From Duganella sp. Root1480D1 (lineage in GTDB: Bacteria > Pseudomonadota > Gammaproteobacteria > Burkholderiales > Burkholderiaceae_D): DNA of 64,000 nucleotides. Positions 1 to 9,485 of the stretch are shown here, piece after piece (the first letter of the stretch is position 1; every line of letters starts with the position of its first letter). The stretch covers positions 1-64,000 of the forward strand of contig NZ_LMFZ01000011.1 in assembly GCF_001427305.1 (NCBI RefSeq), written 5' to 3'. Below the pieces are notes generated by a model. That model worked only from the letters and a program-made list of their open reading frames with translations, had not been told where the DNA came from and ran no database searches. A program made the translations under genes and the position numbers.

Positions 1-231
1 GTAGTGACGGTTTGCAGTCTCGTACTCAACGTGGGCGGTGTTGATGGTAATGCCGCGTGCTTTTTCTTCTGGAGCAGCGTCGATCTGGTCGTAAGCTTTG
101 GCTTCGCCGCCGAATTTCTTCGACAGGACGGTAGCGATAGCTGCGGTCAGGGTGGTCTTGCCGTGGTCAACGTGACCGATGGTGCCAACGTTCACGTGCG
201 GTTTAGTCCGCTCGAACTTTTCTTTTGCCAT
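1..231 (-). CDS. tuf: Elongation factor Tu, N-terminal part (cut by window edge)
   Basis: The 77 visible codons read [20 protein letters not shown] and continue through the P-loop GHVDHGKT and the switch I text [15 protein letters not shown], which is diagnostic of EF-Tu. The protein delivers aminoacyl-tRNA to the ribosome as a GTP complex. The ATG at 231 is the standard family start. The gene runs off the left edge of the window, so only the start of the G domain is present. It follows fusA by 77 bp in the usual rpsL-rpsG-fusA-tuf order. Betaproteobacteria often carry two near-identical tuf copies; this would be the str-operon copy. Confidence 0.97.
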   Translation of the reverse strand, partial: MAKEKFERTKPHVNVGTIGHVDHGKTTLTAAIATVLSKKFGGEAKAYDQIDAAPEEKARGITINTAHVEYETANRHY

Positions 232-268
232 TTTAATTCTTCCTCAGAACTTTGATTTAAGGTCAATT

Positions 269-295
269 CCGGGCGGGAGGATCTCCCCCGCCCGG
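269..295 (-). other. GC-rich hairpin between fusA and tuf
   Basis: CCGGGCGGG at 269-277 can pair with CCCGCCCGG at 287-295, and the flanking GAG/CTC bases extend the stem. No clear U-run follows in the mRNA direction, so it looks more like a processing, pausing or attenuating structure in the fusA-tuf spacer than a full terminator. Its function is not established from sequence. Confidence 0.4.
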
Positions 296-308
296 GTAAT
301 TATTTATT

Positions 309-2414
309 TTACTTCGCTTTGGCGGTGACGATTGCGTCGATCACGTGCTTAGGCGCCTCGGAGTAGTGCTTGAACTCCATGGTGTAGGTCGCGCGGCCCT
401 GGGTCGCGGAACGCAGGATGGTCGAGTAGCCGAACATCTCGGACAGAGGTACCTCTGCCTTGATGATCTTGCCGCCGCCGCCTGGGATCTCGTCCATGCC
501 TTGCACCATACCGCGGCGGGACGACAGGTCGCCCATCACGGTACCGGCGTAGTCTTCCGGAGTCTCGACTTCCACAGCCATCATTGGCTCCAGAATCACT
601 GGGCTGGCGCGACGGCACGCTTCCTTGAACGCCATCGAACCGGCCATGCGGAATGCATTTTCGTTCGAGTCAACGTCGTGGTAGGAACCGAAGGTCAGGG
701 TGACTTTGACGTCAACCACCGGGTAGCCTGCCAGAACACCGTTGTTCAGGGTTTCGCGCACGCCTTTTTCCACTGCAGGGATGAATTCGCGAGGAATCAC
801 ACCGCCCTTGATCGCGTCGACGAATTCGAAGCCCTTGCCTTGTTCCTGTGGTTCCAGGGTAACAACGGCGTGACCGTACTGACCGCGGCCACCGGACTGC
901 TTGACGAACTTGCCTTCCACGTCGGACACCGACTTGCGCACGGTTTCGCGGTATGCAACCTGTGGCTTGCCAACGGTTGCTTCCACGCCGAATTCGCGCT
1001 TCATACGGTCAACGATAATTTCCAGGTGCAGCTCGCCCATACCACCGATGATGGTCTGGCCGGATTCTTCGTCGGTCTTCACGCGGAACGAAGGATCTTC
1101 CTGTGCCAGGCGGTTCAGGGCCAGGCCCATCTTTTCCTGGTCAGCCTTGGTCTTAGGCTCAACTGCCTGCTGGATCACTGGCTCTGGGAACACCATCTTT
1201 TCCAGGGTGATGATCGAGGATGGATCGCACAGGGTTTCGCCGGTGGTCACGTCCTTCAGGCCCACTGCAGCGGCGATGTCGCCGGCGCGGACTTCCTTGA
1301 TCTCTTCACGCTGGTTAGCGTGCATCTGCAGAATACGACCCAGACGTTCTTTACGCTGCTTCACCGAGTTGTAAATGGTGTCGCCTGCGTTCACCACGCC
1401 GGAGTAGACGCGGAAGAAGGCCAGCTGGCCCACGAACGGGTCGGTCATGATCTTGAATGCCAGCGCAGCGAACTTTTCGTCGTCCGAAGCTTTGCGGGTA
1501 GCTGGCTGTTCGTCGTCGTCGGTACCGGCAACGTCAGCGATGTCGATCGGCGACGGCAGGTATTCGATCACGGCGTCCAGCATGGCTTGCACGCCCTTGT
1601 TCTTGAAGGCGGTGCCGCACATCATCGGAACGATTTCCGAAGCGATGGTACGCTGGCGCAGGGCGGTCTTGATCTCTTCTTCAGAGAGTTCGCCTTCTTC
1701 CAGGTACTTGTTCATCAGGTCTTCGTTCGCTTCAGCAGCGGCTTCAACCATCTTCTCGCGCCACTCTTGTGCGGAGTCAGCCAGTTCGGCCGGGATGTCC
1801 ACGTAGTCGAACTTCATGCCTTGGGACGCGTCGTCCCAGATGATGGCCTTCATCTTGACCAGGTCGATAACGCCTTTGAAGTTGTCTTCGGCGCCGATCG
1901 GGATCTGGATCAGGACTGGGTTGGCCTTCAGGCGCGAACGCATCTGCTCGTAGACCTTGAAGAAGTTGGCGCCGGTACGGTCCATCTTGTTCACGAAGGC
2001 CAGACGAGGGACCTTGTACTTGTTAGCCTGGCGCCATACGGTTTCAGACTGTGGCTGCACGCCGCCCACTGCACAGTAAACCATGCAAGCGCCGTCCAGA
2101 ACGCGCATCGAACGTTCCACCTCGATGGTGAAGTCAACGTGCCCTGGGGTGTCGATGATGTTGATGTGGTGTGGCTTGAAGTTGTTTGCCATACCATTCC
2201 AGAAGCAGGTAGTCGCTGCCGAGGTAATGGTAATGCCGCGCTCTTGCTCCTGCTCCATCCAGTCCATGGTGGCAGCGCCGTCGTGCACTTCACCAATCTT
2301 GTGGTTCACGCCGGTGTAGAACAGGACGCGTTCGGTGGTGGTGGTCTTACCGGCGTCGATGTGAGCGGAGATACCGATGTTACGGTAGCGCTCAATGGGG
2401 GTCTTGCGGGCCAT
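309..2414 (-). CDS. fusA: Elongation factor G
   Basis: A 701-residue translational GTPase that catalyses ribosomal translocation and, with RRF, ribosome recycling. It begins [20 protein letters not shown] and has the P-loop [13 protein letters not shown], the switch region [26 protein letters not shown] and NKMD. Length and the complete domain order (G domain to domain V) match bacterial EF-G of the FusA1 type. It lies 102 bp downstream of rpsG and upstream of tuf, the canonical str-operon order. Nothing unusual was noted. Confidence 0.99.
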   Translation of the reverse strand: MARKTPIERYRNIGISAHIDAGKTTTTERVLFYTGVNHKIGEVHDGAATMDWMEQEQERGITITSAATTCFWNGMANNFKPHHINIIDTPGHVDFTIEVERSMRVLDGACMVYCAVGGVQPQSETVWRQANKYKVPRLAFVNKMDRTGANFFKVYEQMRSRLKANPVLIQIPIGAEDNFKGVIDLVKMKAIIWDDASQGMKFDYVDIPAELADSAQEWREKMVEAAAEANEDLMNKYLEEGELSEEEIKTALRQRTIASEIVPMMCGTAFKNKGVQAMLDAVIEYLPSPIDIADVAGTDDDEQPATRKASDDEKFAALAFKIMTDPFVGQLAFFRVYSGVVNAGDTIYNSVKQRKERLGRILQMHANQREEIKEVRAGDIAAAVGLKDVTTGETLCDPSSIITLEKMVFPEPVIQQAVEPKTKADQEKMGLALNRLAQEDPSFRVKTDEESGQTIIGGMGELHLEIIVDRMKREFGVEATVGKPQVAYRETVRKSVSDVEGKFVKQSGGRGQYGHAVVTLEPQEQGKGFEFVDAIKGGVIPREFIPAVEKGVRETLNNGVLAGYPVVDVKVTLTFGSYHDVDSNENAFRMAGSMAFKEACRRASPVILEPMMAVEVETPEDYAGTVMGDLSSRRGMVQGMDEIPGGGGKIIKAEVPLSEMFGYSTILRSATQGRATYTMEFKHYSEAPKHVIDAIVTAKAK

Positions 2415-2516
2415 AATTGATCCTAAATCTTTGAATGGACAAAACCGAGCAGCATTTTTTCGAGAAAAATGTGCCCGGCTTGAACAAGGCCAGCCAGTAA
2501 AGGCCGGCCAAACGTA

Positions 2517-2987
2517 TTAGAAGCGGAAGTGCGAGAACGCTTTGTTCGCTTCAGCCATACGGTGGACTTCGTCACGACGCTTCATCGCGCCGCCACGGCC
2601 TTCCGCGGCTTCCAGCAGCTCGCCGCCCAGGCGCTGTGGCATGGACTTTTCGGAGCGCTTGTTAGCGGCTTCACGCAGCCAACGCATGGACAGGGCCAGG
2701 CGGCGCACTGGGCGCACTTCGACTGGAACCTGGTAGTTAGCACCGCCAACGCGGCGGGACTTCACTTCAACCATTGGCTTGGCGTTGTTGATCGCTGCGG
2801 TGAACACTTCCAGTGGGTCCTTGCCGGACTTGGACTGGATGTGGTCGAAGGCACCGTAGATGATGTTTTCTGCAACCGACTTTTTGCCGGACAGCATCAG
2901 AACGTTGACGAATTTCGCGACTTCGGTGCTACCGAATTTTGGATCCGGCAGAATTTCGCGCTTGGGTACTTCACGACGACGTGGCAT
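2517..2987 (-). CDS. rpsG: 30S ribosomal protein S7
   Basis: A 156-residue protein starting [20 protein letters not shown], the standard bacterial S7 beginning, with the conserved [14 protein letters not shown] and [16 protein letters not shown] segments. S7 nucleates assembly of the 30S head and contacts mRNA and tRNA in the E site. The length equals that typical of proteobacterial S7. It lies between rpsL and fusA in the str operon. In E. coli S7 autoregulates this operon; whether that happens here cannot be told from sequence alone. Confidence 0.99.
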   Translation of the reverse strand: MPRRREVPKREILPDPKFGSTEVAKFVNVLMLSGKKSVAENIIYGAFDHIQSKSGKDPLEVFTAAINNAKPMVEVKSRRVGGANYQVPVEVRPVRRLALSMRWLREAANKRSEKSMPQRLGGELLEAAEGRGGAMKRRDEVHRMAEANKAFSHFRF

Positions 2988-3096
2988 GTCATTTCCTTTT
3001 CTTCAGTTGAGCGCCTCTGATTTGGCACTCGCGGTGGCCATCATAGCCATCCACTTACTCGGTCTCGCGACCGCCTCAACTCAGTTAAATTGCAAA

Positions 3097-3480
3097 TTAC
3101 TTCTTAGCGGCCTTAGCGCGCTTCGCACCGTACTTGGAGCGAGCTTGCTTACGGTCTTTAACGCCCTGGGTATCCAGCGAGCCACGGACCATGTGGTAAC
3201 GCACACCTGGCAAGTCTTTTACACGACCGCCGCGCAGCAGGACAACGCTGTGTTCCTGCAGGTTGTGGCCTTCACCGCCGATGTACGAAATCACTTCGAA
3301 ACCGTTGGTCAGACGCACTTTTGCAACTTTACGCAGTGCCGAGTTAGGCTTCTTAGGAGTGGTGGTGTACACACGGGTGCACACGCCACGCTTTTGCGGG
3401 CAGTTTTCAAGTGCCGGCGATTTGCTCTTCACGACCAGCTTGGTACGTGGTTGGCGAATCAATTGGTTGATGGTTGGCAT
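3097..3480 (-). CDS. rpsL: 30S ribosomal protein S12
   Basis: A 127-residue S12. The ATG at 3480 gives the family start [14 protein letters not shown]; an in-frame ATG 32 codons upstream would add a sequence with no S12 similarity and was rejected. The decoding-centre loops [11 protein letters not shown] and [13 protein letters not shown] are intact. Lys43 and Lys88 (42 and 87 without Met1) are the wild-type residues at the positions where streptomycin resistance changes usually occur. First gene of the str operon. The 258 bp between it and the divergent gene at 3739 contain no gene I can support and must hold the operon promoter, which I could not place confidently. Confidence 0.99.
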   Translation of the reverse strand: MPTINQLIRQPRTKLVVKSKSPALENCPQKRGVCTRVYTTTPKKPNSALRKVAKVRLTNGFEVISYIGGEGHNLQEHSVVLLRGGRVKDLPGVRYHMVRGSLDTQGVKDRKQARSKYGAKRAKAAKK

Positions 3481-3738
3481 CGTTTTAAATCCAACAAAAT
3501 TACAGCATTGACAACCCAGGCAGCCTTGCCCGGGGGCTAAAACGGTATCTCTCAGTGTGCGCTGAACGTCGCTCAAACAAACGCGTATACGATGCGCAGA
3601 CTAAATGGAGAACTCGCGAGTATATACCTGGTTAACAGCTCAGTCAACCGGAATGCTGAATAAAGTGGCAGTATTTGGACGCCCCATGGCGCGGCATTGG
3701 CCGCATAATAGCGATCATTTTGTACTTTCCTGTAAGCA

Positions 3739-5607
3739 ATGCTGCCGCGCCCTTCACACCTGTTCATCCTGTTTAGCTACCTGGCGCTATCCGCGGTGCC
3801 CTTCGTGCCTTTGTTCCTGGGCAAACCGGTGGAACAGCCGTGGCAATTGCTGGGAATCGAATGCGTCGCCTGGGTCACGGTATGGGCGCTGTTCAAGCGG
3901 CCGGCCTATTTCCATTGGCTGCTGATCCCGGCCTTCCTGGCCTTGCCGACCGAGATTTACCTGTTCGTATTTTACGGCCAGGGCATTTCCACCCACCACC
4001 TCGGCATCCTGGCGGAAACCAGCCCGCAGGAAGCGCTGGAGTTCCTGGGCCGCAAAGTGTGGACCATGCTGGCCGTGATGGTGGGCGTGGCCATATGGTG
4101 GGTGTTGAGCTTCCGCGCTGCACGCCAGACGCGCGACCTGGACTGGCATGGCGGCTCGCGCTGGTTGGCGCTGTTCACCCTGGTTGTCCTGGCGGCGACG
4201 GCAGCCTGGGGTTATGAATTCGGCATCGACGCAGTGCCGTCTGCGCGCCCGCCGGCCAGCGTGGCCAGTGCGGCGGCGGGCAGCGACAGCGAGAGTGCTG
4301 CGCAGGACGACAGCTCCCCGGAGAGCGCCTCGGCACGCGCCGCCGTGGCCGGCGCCCATGCGCTGCACCTGCCCGGCCCGGCCCTGCCCTACTGGGCGCG
4401 CCTGCCGTTCGATCCGGGTGCCTTCATCGAATCCTGGCCGTTCGGGCTGGCAGCGCGCGGCTATGATTTCTACAAGGAGCGGCGCTATCTGTCCGAACTG
4501 AACGAACGCAGCGCCAGCTTCGAATTCGGGGCGCGCCAGGTCGATGGCGGCACGCAACCGGAAGTCGTGGTGATGGTGCTGGGCGAGTCTTCGCGCTTCG
4601 ACCGCTGGAGCCTGAACGGCTACAAGCGCGAGACCAATCCCCAGCTGGGCAAGGAAAGCAACCTGGTGGCGCTGTCCGACGTGATCACGTCGGTGTCGGC
4701 GACCCGCCTGTCGGTGCCGGTCATCATTTCGCGCAAGCCGGCCACACAGAGCCTGAAGGATGGCTTCAGCGAAAAGTCCTTCCTCACCGCCTACAAGGAA
4801 GCGGGCTTCAAGACCTGGTGGCTGTCGAACCAGATCTCGTTCGGCCAGTACGACACGCCGGTGTCGGTGTTTGCCAAGGAAGCGGACGTGATCCAGTTCC
4901 TCAACCTGGGCAGCTTCACCAACCACTCCAATTTCGACGAGGTGCTGTTCGAGCCGCTCAAGCACGCCCTGGCCGACCCGGCGCCGAAAAAGCTGATCGT
5001 GCTGCACTCGCTGGGCAGCCACTGGAACTACAGCCATCGCCACCCCAAGGACTTCGACAAGTGGCAGCCGTCGCTGTTCGGCGTCGACAAGCCGGCATAC
5101 ACCGACCTGAAGATCAAGGAACAACTGAATAACAGCTACGACAACTCGATCCTGTACACCGACTGGTTCCTGGCGCAAGTGATCGCCGACCTGAAAAGCA
5201 CCGGGCAGACGGCGTCGATGTTGTACATCGCCGACCACGGCCAGACCTTGTACGACGGCACCTGCCGCCTGGCCTTCCACGGCCACAATACGGATTACGA
5301 ATTCCATGTACCGGCCTTCATGTGGTTCTCGGACCAGTACCTGGAGCACTATCCGGCCAAGGTGGGGGCCCTGCTGCGCAACCGCAAGGCCAAGCTGGCG
5401 ACCGAGAACGTTTTCCACACCATGCTCGACGTGGCGAACATCCGCTACCCGGACGACAAGCCTTCCTGGAGTTTCCTCAGCAAGGATTTCCAGGTGCACA
5501 AGCGGGTGGTGGACAGCTACGGCTGGACCAATTACGACAACGCCAGGTTCAAGGGCGATTGCCGCGAAGTGATCGACAAGGGCAAGCCGCAGTCGCAGGA
5601 CAAGTAA
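3739..5607 (+). CDS. Phosphoethanolamine transferase, EptA/CptA-like (sulfatase fold)
   Basis: A 622-residue inner-membrane enzyme predicted to transfer phosphoethanolamine from phosphatidylethanolamine to an envelope acceptor such as lipid A. About the first 165 residues hold four to five membrane helices. An alanine/serine-rich linker (about residues 170-210) follows, then the periplasmic sulfatase-fold domain. Visible active-site text: GESSRF with the putative metal ligand Glu283, SATRLSVP with the candidate nucleophile Thr322 (39 residues later, as in EptA enzymes), ADHG (Asp499, His500) and FHGHN (His514, His516). The Cys pairs typical of EptA are largely absent. It is monocistronic between the divergent str operon and a convergent group. 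The acceptor cannot be predicted. Confidence 0.85.
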   Translation: MLPRPSHLFILFSYLALSAVPFVPLFLGKPVEQPWQLLGIECVAWVTVWALFKRPAYFHWLLIPAFLALPTEIYLFVFYGQGISTHHLGILAETSPQEALEFLGRKVWTMLAVMVGVAIWWVLSFRAARQTRDLDWHGGSRWLALFTLVVLAATAAWGYEFGIDAVPSARPPASVASAAAGSDSESAAQDDSSPESASARAAVAGAHALHLPGPALPYWARLPFDPGAFIESWPFGLAARGYDFYKERRYLSELNERSASFEFGARQVDGGTQPEVVVMVLGESSRFDRWSLNGYKRETNPQLGKESNLVALSDVITSVSATRLSVPVIISRKPATQSLKDGFSEKSFLTAYKEAGFKTWWLSNQISFGQYDTPVSVFAKEADVIQFLNLGSFTNHSNFDEVLFEPLKHALADPAPKKLIVLHSLGSHWNYSHRHPKDFDKWQPSLFGVDKPAYTDLKIKEQLNNSYDNSILYTDWFLAQVIADLKSTGQTASMLYIADHGQTLYDGTCRLAFHGHNTDYEFHVPAFMWFSDQYLEHYPAKVGALLRNRKAKLATENVFHTMLDVANIRYPDDKPSWSFLSKDFQVHKRVVDSYGWTNYDNARFKGDCREVIDKGKPQSQDK

Positions 5608-5610
5608 GCC

Positions 5611-6075
5611 TTATACCGGCTTGTGCACCATCAGCCAGTACACGGCCAGCATGGCGGCAAAGGCCGGATAGCCGAGCAGCTCCCAGCGCCGCGCATAGCG
5701 CCAGTATTGCTGCGGCAATGGCGTGTTGGCGGCGTGCGCCGCCAGCGCCAGCTTGGCCATCCTGACCTGGTACCACACCACCGGCAGCCAGCAGGCGCCC
5801 GCCAGGGCGTACAGCGCCAGCGAAGCCTTGATCCAGAACGCGTCCAGCGGATAGCCGGCGAGGTGGATCATCCATGCGCCGGACAAGGGCTGCACGATCA
5901 CGGCCGGGGTCGTGAACCACCAGTCCGCGCGCACCACCAGCCGCGAGACAACGGCAATCGCTTCCACCGATTTTGAGCGATTGGCGAAGAACAGGTAGAA
6001 CGCCGTGCCAAAGCCGGTGCCGACCAGCAGCACCGAAGACAGGATGTGGATGGTCTTGATGGTCAGGTAGTCCAC
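5611..6075 (-). CDS. DUF2269-like integral membrane protein
   Basis: A 154-residue protein with four predicted membrane segments, beginning VDYLTIKTIHILSSVLLVG and containing the polar pattern WMIHLAGYPLD between helices, typical of DUF2269 proteins. I chose the GTG at 6075 because AGAGGA lies 6 nt upstream. An in-frame ATG at 6153 would overlap the upstream gene by about 90 nt and add an unlikely N-terminus. The 13-nt overlap with the SDR/DoxX gene indicates co-translation. The function is unknown; pairing with an SDR/DoxX-like partner suggests a membrane redox or quinone-linked role, which is inference. Confidence 0.75.
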   Translation of the reverse strand: MDYLTIKTIHILSSVLLVGTGFGTAFYLFFANRSKSVEAIAVVSRLVVRADWWFTTPAVIVQPLSGAWMIHLAGYPLDAFWIKASLALYALAGACWLPVVWYQVRMAKLALAAHAANTPLPQQYWRYARRWELLGYPAFAAMLAVYWLMVHKPV

Positions 6076-7316
6076 GATTTTTCCTCTGCAAGCAAAATGA
6101 ACAGAATGGCCAGGATCGGCAGGTTTTTCAGCAAGGGGCCGAAGGGGTGCCACAGGTATTCCGGCAAGCGGGCCGCAATCGCTACGCTGTAGCCGAGTAT
6201 CAGCGTGCCTTGCGCCAGCCAGAGTGCGCGACGCGGGCGCACGATGCTGGCGATGCCGAAGGCGGCGTCCAGCGCGGCTGCACCGTACAAGGCGGCGATG
6301 GCCGGCATGCCCTGAATGCCAACGCGGGCCAGCATGGCCAGGCTGTCGGCGCGTGGGTAGATGAAGGCACTCACCACTGCGGTCGCCAGCCAGACGATGG
6401 CCAGGGTCCAGCGCAGCAAGGCGCCGCGCCAGCTCGCCAGCGCGCGCAGGCGAAGCAATTCGCCTTCTGCCGGCGTGATGAAGGCGCCGATGGCGCGCGG
6501 CGTGCGGCCGGGCAGCTCGCTCGTGACTGCCGCACTGCCGGCACGCAGCATGCGCCAGGTGTCCGGTGTCAACGGCAGGCTGGGAAGCCTGCCGCCCAGC
6601 CAGGCGGCACAGGCCATGGCCGGCGCGGGGATCTGCAACACTGGGGCCGGCGGCAAGCCCATGGCCCCGCGGTAGGCGCGCAGCATGCCGTCAAAGCTGA
6701 CCGTACTGCTTCCGGCCAGGTCGATCACGCGCCGCGCAGGGGTGCCCGAATCGACGGCGGCTACCACTGCGCGCGCCAGGTCGTCGACATGGACCGGCTG
6801 AAAGCGCGCCTCGCCCACGGCCGGCGAGACAATGACGGGCATGCTGGCCATCTTGCAAAACAGCGCCGCCGATTTGCCATCAAGCCCAAACACCAGCGAC
6901 GGGCGCAGAATGACCCAGTCCAGGGGCAATGCCATCAGCGCCTCGTCGGCCGCGCGCTTGCTGGCGAAATAGGCGGTACCGCCGTGCCCTGCGCCAAGTG
7001 CCGAGATTTGCACCACCCGCCGCACGCCGGCGGCGGCGCAGGCTGCAAACAGGGCGCGCGGCGCGGCGCTATGCAATGCCGCGAAACTTGCGCCCCCGTG
7101 CTCGCTGATGATGCCGACTGTGTTGACCACCGCATCCACCCCGCACAAGCGCGCAACCCAGGCGGATGGCTGCAGGTCCGCGCAGTAGTCGATTGCGACA
7201 TCGCCTGGCAGTACCGGAACGCGCACGCCGCGCAGCACTTCGTGCCCTGCCGCCGACAGTGCGGCGCAGACCGCGCTGCCGATGAATCCCGATGCGCCGC
7301 AAACCAGGATTTTCAT
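6063..7316 (-). CDS. SDR/NAD-dependent epimerase fused to a DoxX-like membrane domain
   Basis: A 417-residue two-part protein. Residues 1-290 form an atypical extended short-chain dehydrogenase with the dinucleotide motif GASGFIG (residues 8-14), VVNTVGI, and a YFASKRAADE segment holding the Tyr-x-x-x-Lys pair. Residues 300-417 contain four hydrophobic helices resembling DoxX/DUF4166-like domains. It probably binds NAD(P)H at the cytoplasmic face of the membrane; the substrate is unknown. The start overlaps the stop of the upstream 106-residue gene in an ATGA arrangement (7313-7316) and its 3' end overlaps the DUF2269-like gene, so all three are likely one translationally coupled operon. Confidence 0.85.
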   Translation of the reverse strand: MKILVCGASGFIGSAVCAALSAAGHEVLRGVRVPVLPGDVAIDYCADLQPSAWVARLCGVDAVVNTVGIISEHGGASFAALHSAAPRALFAACAAAGVRRVVQISALGAGHGGTAYFASKRAADEALMALPLDWVILRPSLVFGLDGKSAALFCKMASMPVIVSPAVGEARFQPVHVDDLARAVVAAVDSGTPARRVIDLAGSSTVSFDGMLRAYRGAMGLPPAPVLQIPAPAMACAAWLGGRLPSLPLTPDTWRMLRAGSAAVTSELPGRTPRAIGAFITPAEGELLRLRALASWRGALLRWTLAIVWLATAVVSAFIYPRADSLAMLARVGIQGMPAIAALYGAAALDAAFGIASIVRPRRALWLAQGTLILGYSVAIAARLPEYLWHPFGPLLKNLPILAILFILLAEEKSWTT

Positions 7317-7633
7317 TTGCTGGCCTTCGGGAGCGACTTTGCAATATTCCAGCCCATCACCGCGACGCCAAAGACAACGCCAGTGGCGGACATGATCAGT
7401 GCAGTGCGCAGGACCAGGGCCGGCGTGGCGCCCGCAACGCCGCTATGCCCGAACCAGAGTGCCAGCAGCATGGGGAATGCTGTAATCAGGACAGTGCTTA
7501 CGCGTACCCAGAATTCGGCCCGCGGCGCAGTGCCGCACAGGTCCAGCAGAAGATTGCGCAGGGCGCCGCGCAAGTAGAAGCTGATAGCCAGGCCTGCCAG
7601 CAGGGGCACCAGGATTTCGTATGCGATCAACAT
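7313..7633 (-). CDS. Small membrane protein, unknown
   Basis: A 106-residue protein with three hydrophobic segments (about residues 5-22, 38-57 and 70-95). The ATG at 7633 is preceded by AGGAG with 7 nt spacing, which decides the start; an in-frame start at 7726 would read through the operator region and was rejected. It is the first gene of the three-gene operon that continues with the SDR/DoxX fusion and the DUF2269-like protein. A copy of the palindromic operator also found upstream of the neighbouring GbsR-type regulator sits 21 nt before its start, so the operon is probably controlled by that regulator. I do not recognise the family. Confidence 0.7.
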   Translation of the reverse strand: MLIAYEILVPLLAGLAISFYLRGALRNLLLDLCGTAPRAEFWVRVSTVLITAFPMLLALWFGHSGVAGATPALVLRTALIMSATGVVFGVAVMGWNIAKSLPKASK

Positions 7634-7653
7634 TTTAAATCTCCTATTGACAG

Positions 7654-7677
7654 TAATTTCTGCATAAACAGAAATAA
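7654..7677. promoter_or_regulatory. Palindromic operator, copy 2 (before the membrane-protein operon)
   Basis: TAATTTCTG and CAGAAATAA flank a 6-nt centre (CATAAA). The same arms and spacing occur at 8273-8296. Its position between the regulator stop and the start of the next operon indicates a separate regulated promoter here. Confidence 0.65.
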
Positions 7678-7722
7678 CGAGTTCAAAAAAACGGGCATTG
7701 CTGCCCGCTTGGCTCGGCCAGG

Positions 7723-8259
7723 TCACTGTTTGCCGCGAATGGCCCGGCTGATTTTTGCGCTGACGCCCAAAGTCTTCATCAGTGTTTCCGGCTTGTAGCG
7801 CAGCAGTTCGTCCGACAATGTCGCCATCACCTCGATGAATTTCAGCGTTTCTTCGATCCGTTCGCGCGTCCCCTCATCTTCGTCGGCCATCGCCGGATTG
7901 GCGAGGCATTCGGACAGGGCGGCGGCAGTGGGGTCGATCTCGCGCTGGCGGCGCCCGGCCACGATCAGCTTGAACAACTCCCACACATCGGTCGAGGTTT
8001 CGAAATGGTCGCGGCGGTCGCCTTTCAGGTGCACCACTTTCACCAGGTGCCAGGATTGCAGCTCTTTCAGGCTGTTGCTGACGTTGGAGCGCGCCACTCC
8101 CAGCGTTTGCTGGATTTCTTCGGCATCCATCGGGCGCGCGGCCAGGTACAGCAGCGCATGAATTTGCGCCACAGTGCGGTTGACGCCCCAGCGCGAGCCC
8201 ATCTCGCCCCAGTGCAGTACAAAACGTTCGGCTATCGGTTTCAGTTCCATGCCAGCCAT
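7723..8259 (-). CDS. GbsR/MarR-type transcriptional regulator
   Basis: A 178-residue winged-helix regulator. The N-terminal half carries the helix-turn-helix: ALLYLAARPMDAEEIQQTL, then VARSNVSNSLKELQSW as recognition helix, then a wing VVHLKGDRRDHFE. Spacing and the phrase RSNVSNSLKEL match the GbsR branch. The C-terminal half is helical and probably dimerises. A perfect palindrome lies 14 nt upstream of its start, and the same motif precedes the downstream operon at 7633, pointing to autoregulation plus control of that operon and perhaps of the divergent gene at 8358. The ligand is unknown. The ATG at 8259 lacks a good ribosome site; an ATG three codons later is possible. Confidence 0.88.
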   Translation of the reverse strand: MAGMELKPIAERFVLHWGEMGSRWGVNRTVAQIHALLYLAARPMDAEEIQQTLGVARSNVSNSLKELQSWHLVKVVHLKGDRRDHFETSTDVWELFKLIVAGRRQREIDPTAAALSECLANPAMADEDEGTRERIEETLKFIEVMATLSDELLRYKPETLMKTLGVSAKISRAIRGKQ

Positions 8260-8272
8260 TCTATGCTTACAC

Positions 8273-8296
8273 TAATTTCTGTCAAGACAGAAATTA
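8273..8296. promoter_or_regulatory. Palindromic operator, copy 1 (gbsR-type regulator / acyltransferase intergenic)
   Basis: TAATTTCTGTC and GACAGAAATTA form a perfect 11-bp inverted repeat with a 2-nt centre. It lies between the divergent starts at 8259 and 8358 and matches 7654-7677 in arms and spacing. It is the likely binding site of the GbsR-type regulator. Confidence 0.75.
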
Positions 8297-8357
8297 AAAA
8301 TTTGCCTGGATGGCAATTCACGCCCACAATACATGGCAAATAAATAAGGGGGACGGA

Positions 8358-9485
8358 ATGCAAAAAACTGCGCGCCTGAGCAGCATCGACATGCTGCGCG
8401 GCCTGGTGATTGTGTTGATGGCGCTGGACCATACGCGCGACTTTTTTGGCGCCGCGCTGTTCGATCCGGAGGACCTGGCCAAGACCACGCCTTTGTGGTT
8501 CGCCACGCGCTGGATCACGCACCTGTGCGCCTCTACCTTCGTACTGCTGGCTGGCACGTCGGCCTTCCTGCGCGGGACCAGGAGCGGCATTCCCTCGCTT
8601 TCACGCTACCTTGTGACACGCGGCCTGCTGCTGCTGGTGCTGGAAGCGACATGGATCAGCTTCAGTTGGCAGTTCGGGTATAACGTCACCATCCTGCAGG
8701 TGCTGTGGGCGCTGGGCATGGGGATGATTTTCCTCGCCGGGCTGGCATGGCTGCCCTGGCCGGCCATTGCGGTGGTCGCGGCGCTGCTGATCCTGCCGCA
8801 TAACCTGCTCGATGGGATCCAGTCCAACCATCCATTGTGGCTGGCCTGGCACCAGCGCGGCTTCTGGCCGGTGGCTGGTAATTACGGCGTCTACCTCGCG
8901 TATCCCTTGATGCCATGGCTTGGCCTGATTGCGGCCGGCTATGCGCTGGGACCTGTGTTCCAGTGGCAGGCGGCGCGCCGGCAACGTTTCCTGGTGGTGG
9001 CTGGCGCCGTGCTGCTGCTGGCCTTCGTTGTCCTGCGCAGCGGGAATTTCTACGGTGATCCCGATCCATGGTCGCCGCAAGGGCGCGGCTTGGTATGGGA
9101 CTTCATCTCCTTCATCCGCGTGCACAAATACCCCCCGTCGCTGCTCTACCTGTGCGTGACGATCGGCATTGCGCTGCCTTTGCTGGCATGGTTTGAGCGA
9201 CTGCGTCCGGTGCCGTTGCTGATGCTGTTCGGCGGCACGCCGATGTTCTTCTACGTGATCCACATTGCCATGATCCACTTCCTGTCCGGGCCGTACTTCA
9301 TGCTGCGCTACGGCGCAACACCGCAAGGCGGGCCTGGCGGCTTTACCCTGCCGCAAGGCTACGAGCCTTCGCTGGGCGTGGTGTATGCCGCGTGGGTGGC
9401 GGTCATTGCCATCATGTACGGCTTGACCAGACTTTGGCTGCGTCGCAAGAATCCTCGCCCTATGCCGGCAGCAGCCGGCCGCTGA
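8358..9485 (+). CDS. DUF1624 / heparan-alpha-glucosaminide N-acetyltransferase-like membrane protein
   Basis: A 375-residue multi-helix protein starting MQKTARLSSIDMLRGLVIVL. The text RLSSIDMLRGLVIVLMALDH with HTRDFF is the signature of DUF1624/HGSNAT-type acyltransferases, which move acyl groups across a membrane using a conserved His in the first helix region. About nine to ten hydrophobic segments follow. The ATG at 8358 follows an AAGGGGG ribosome site; an in-frame start at 8310 lies upstream of it and was rejected. It is divergent from the GbsR-type regulator with a shared operator. The 3' end overlaps the convergent MutS-like gene by 26 nt. The acceptor is unknown. Confidence 0.85.
   Translation: MQKTARLSSIDMLRGLVIVLMALDHTRDFFGAALFDPEDLAKTTPLWFATRWITHLCASTFVLLAGTSAFLRGTRSGIPSLSRYLVTRGLLLLVLEATWISFSWQFGYNVTILQVLWALGMGMIFLAGLAWLPWPAIAVVAALLILPHNLLDGIQSNHPLWLAWHQRGFWPVAGNYGVYLAYPLMPWLGLIAAGYALGPVFQWQAARRQRFLVVAGAVLLLAFVVLRSGNFYGDPDPWSPQGRGLVWDFISFIRVHKYPPSLLYLCVTIGIALPLLAWFERLRPVPLLMLFGGTPMFFYVIHIAMIHFLSGPYFMLRYGATPQGGPGGFTLPQGYEPSLGVVYAAWVAVIAIMYGLTRLWLRRKNPRPMPAAAGR

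Noticed and set aside
345..2420. 691-residue open frame opposite fusA
   Set aside because: Mirror of a highly conserved gene; composition (His/Val/Leu-rich) follows from GC-biased codons on the other strand and no domain is visible.
3481..3576. 32-residue N-terminal extension of S12
   Set aside because: The family start MPTINQ is at 3480 and the extension has no ribosomal-protein similarity.
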